From: Candidatus Nanopelagicaceae bacterium
GTDB lineage: Bacteria > Actinomycetota > Actinomycetes > Nanopelagicales > Nanopelagicaceae
DNA: 8,571 bases
Direction of reading: 5' to 3'
Assembly (NCBI GenBank): GCA_947488635.1
Contig: CANLAY010000035.1
Coordinates: 1 to 8,571, forward strand
Shown piece after piece: positions 7,677 to 8,571 of the stretch (the stretch's first letter is position 1; each line of letters begins with the position of its first letter). The notes under the pieces are model-generated. The model saw only the letters and a program-made list of their open reading frames with translations, was not told the DNA's origin and searched no databases. The position numbers were made by a program, and so were the translations under genes.

Positions 7677-7691
7677 TTCATAGGTTAGAAT
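7662..7691 (+). promoter_or_regulatory. Candidate promoter for the rimP-nusA operon
   Basis: A -10 box TAGAAT at 7686-7691 (five of six matches to TATAAT) has TTCAAA at 7662-7667 as a possible -35 box with an 18-nt spacer. The -35 overlaps the last codons of the TSUP gene. Transcription would start near 7696-7699, leaving a leader of about 26-29 nt that contains the rimP ribosome binding site. The 48-nt gap and the strong ribosome binding site that follows both support a new transcription start here. It is inferred, not shown. Confidence 0.5.
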
Positions 7692-7694
7692 TAG
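7673..7694 (+). repeat. 7-bp inverted repeat overlapping the rimP promoter
   Basis: CTAATTC at 7673-7679 is the exact reverse complement of GAATTAG at 7688-7694, separated by 8 nt. The left arm begins just before the TSUP stop codon and the right arm covers most of the candidate -10 box, where a repressor or other dyad-binding protein could act. The arms are AT-rich and short, with no following T-run, so this is not a convincing terminator. Chance is a real possibility. Confidence 0.35.
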
Positions 7695-7712
7695 CATCAC
7701 AACTTAATAGAT

Positions 7713-7718
7713 AGGAAG
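7713..7718 (+). promoter_or_regulatory. Shine-Dalgarno site of rimP
   Basis: AGGAAG ends 6 nt before the rimP ATG, a near-ideal spacing. It is the only clear ribosome binding site at a gene start in this window and fixes the rimP start at 7725. The other starts lie at stop-start overlaps or 3-nt gaps, or (ispG) may be leaderless. Confidence 0.8.
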
Positions 7719-7724
7719 ATTTAA

Positions 7725-8186
7725 ATGGCCCTGAAAGAACAGATTAGCGAATTAGTAACACCAGCAGTTGTAGGGGCCGGTTTCTATCTAGAAGATGTTG
7801 AGATATTAAATGCTGGCAGATCAAGAGTAATTACTTGCATCGTAGATGGTGATATTCCATTAAACCTAGATCAAGTTACCGTTGTTACCAAAGCTATTTC
7901 AGCGCTGCTCGATGAGGCAGCTTTTCTTGATGAAACCGCTTTTACCCTCGAAGTTACCTCACCTGGTGTTGAACGCCCGCTAACTTTGCCTCGCCATTGG
8001 CGTAAAAATCATGACCGTTTGATCAAAATTGTTTTAACTAATGGCGAAGTAATCGAAGGTCGTATCGCAGCTAGTGATGAAGTCGCAGTAACTGTGACTG
8101 GCGTAAAAGCAGAAGTACTAGTTGCCTTTGCTGACATTAAGCGTGCAACTGTGGAGATTGAATTTAATCGCAAAGCAGACAAGTAA
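7725..8186 (+). CDS. rimP: Ribosome maturation factor RimP
   Basis: Cytoplasmic assembly factor that binds the immature 30S subunit and aids its maturation. The 153-residue length is normal. The N-terminal alpha/beta domain (about 1-85) includes the early GAGFYLEDVEI stretch at 17-27 and ends with the family signature EVTSPGVERPLT at 76-87. RHWRKN at 90-95 leads into the C-terminal SH3-like beta-barrel domain (about 95-150). The start is well supported by an AGGAAG site 6 nt upstream. The gene overlaps the following nusA by one base (TAATG), the standard rimP-nusA pairing that in most bacteria continues into infB. It probably begins a new transcription unit, given the promoter candidate just upstream. 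Confidence 0.95.
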   Translation: MALKEQISELVTPAVVGAGFYLEDVEILNAGRSRVITCIVDGDIPLNLDQVTVVTKAISALLDEAAFLDETAFTLEVTSPGVERPLTLPRHWRKNHDRLIKIVLTNGEVIEGRIAASDEVAVTVTGVKAEVLVAFADIKRATVEIEFNRKADK

Positions 8187-8571
8187 TGCATGTTGATTTC
8201 GAAGCGTTAATTACGCTTACTACCGAGAAGTCAATTCCGGTACTGAGCATCATCGAAGGTATCGAGCAAGAAGTAATTTCACTTTATCGCGAACTACCTG
8301 AAGCCAAACCACATGCTCGCGTTCGAGTTGATCGCGAAACTGGCGAGATTCATATTTGGGTGCCAACTTTTAACGAAGAAGGCGTGCGTGAAAGCGAAGA
8401 GATTCATGAGCCCGAAGGCTTTGATAAAGTCGCGATGGCAACCATCCGCAAAGTAATTCGTTTGAAGATGCGCGAAACAAATGATGCCGAGATCGTGGGC
8501 GAGTTCAGCGCAGCCGTTGGCGATGTGGTTTCTGGCATCGTGCAACAAGGTCGCGATCCAAAAATGATTCA
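8186..8571 (+). CDS. nusA: Transcription termination/antitermination factor NusA, 3' end missing
   Basis: NusA binds RNA polymerase and modulates pausing, termination and antitermination. The frame stays open from the ATG at 8186 to the window edge, giving 128 complete codons; the full protein is usually 330-500 residues, so only the N-terminal RNA-polymerase-binding domain and the first part of S1 are present. Visible family features are the early helix ending EAIEQ-like (here IIEGIEQEVISLYREL, about 22-37), RVRVDRETGEIHIWV at about 46-60, the ATIRKVIRLKMRE helix near 87-99, and GEFSAAVGDVVSGIVQQG near 106-123, where the S1 domain begins. The ATG overlaps the rimP TAA by one base. Another ATG 4 nt downstream is in a different frame and is not used. 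Identity rests on these motifs plus the rimP neighbour. Confidence 0.93.
   Translation, partial: MHVDFEALITLTTEKSIPVLSIIEGIEQEVISLYRELPEAKPHARVRVDRETGEIHIWVPTFNEEGVRESEEIHEPEGFDKVAMATIRKVIRLKMRETNDAEIVGEFSAAVGDVVSGIVQQGRDPKMI

Noticed and set aside
7671..7694. Inverted repeat after the TSUP stop as a rho-independent terminator
   Set aside because: The arms are short and AT-rich, and no T-run follows; an operator or chance is more likely.
8294..8548. Open frame on the - strand opposite nusA
   Set aside because: It lies wholly inside the well-supported nusA frame and has no recognisable motif or ribosome binding site.
1..8571. CRISPR arrays, insertion sequences, tRNA or rRNA genes
   Set aside because: No spaced direct repeats, transposase motifs, terminal repeats or RNA-gene signatures were seen, and coding sequence covers almost the whole window.

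Overview
This window is a compact stretch of core bacterial chromosome with every recognisable gene on the + strand. The proteins and the order dxr – rseP/rip1 – ispG – proS – rimP – nusA match the arrangement known from Actinobacteria (in Mycobacterium tuberculosis the same genes occur in this order with extra genes in between). IspG and ProS look actinobacterial in detail. However, codons often end in A or T and the base composition is moderate, unlike high-GC soil actinomycetes. Together with very tight gene packing, this suggests a streamlined, lower-GC actinobacterium such as the freshwater acI/Nanopelagicales type. That placement is inference from sequence character, not a database match.

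Layout. (1) 1-1642: the 3' part of a PotC-type ABC transporter permease, overlapping by 4 nt an agmatinase-family ureohydrolase; together they read as the end of an uptake-and-degradation module for polyamine or guanidino compounds. (2) 1646-3975: dxr (MEP isoprenoid pathway) and a site-2/RseP-type membrane metalloprotease. They follow the ureohydrolase after only 3 nt, so they probably share its transcript. (3) 4009-7676: ispG (a later MEP step), proS (prolyl-tRNA synthetase) and a TSUP (TauE/SafE) membrane transporter, preceded by a 33-nt gap with a weak candidate promoter and possibly a leaderless start. (4) 7725-8571: rimP and the 5' part of nusA, preceded by a 48-nt gap holding the best promoter candidate and the only clear Shine-Dalgarno site at a gene start here.

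Within each group, genes overlap by 1-4 nt or are 3 nt apart, so translational coupling is likely. The two gaps, 33 and 48 nt, are the only intergenic spaces of any size. There is no stretch of 300 bases without a gene, and I found no RNA genes, CRISPR arrays, insertion sequences, large repeats or convincing rho-independent terminators.

I did not find a previously undescribed system. The main points worth a second look are the coupling of a polyamine/guanidino module to dxr, the uncertain substrate of the ureohydrolase, the unassigned TSUP transporter inserted between proS and rimP, and the rimP promoter region with an overlapping inverted repeat.
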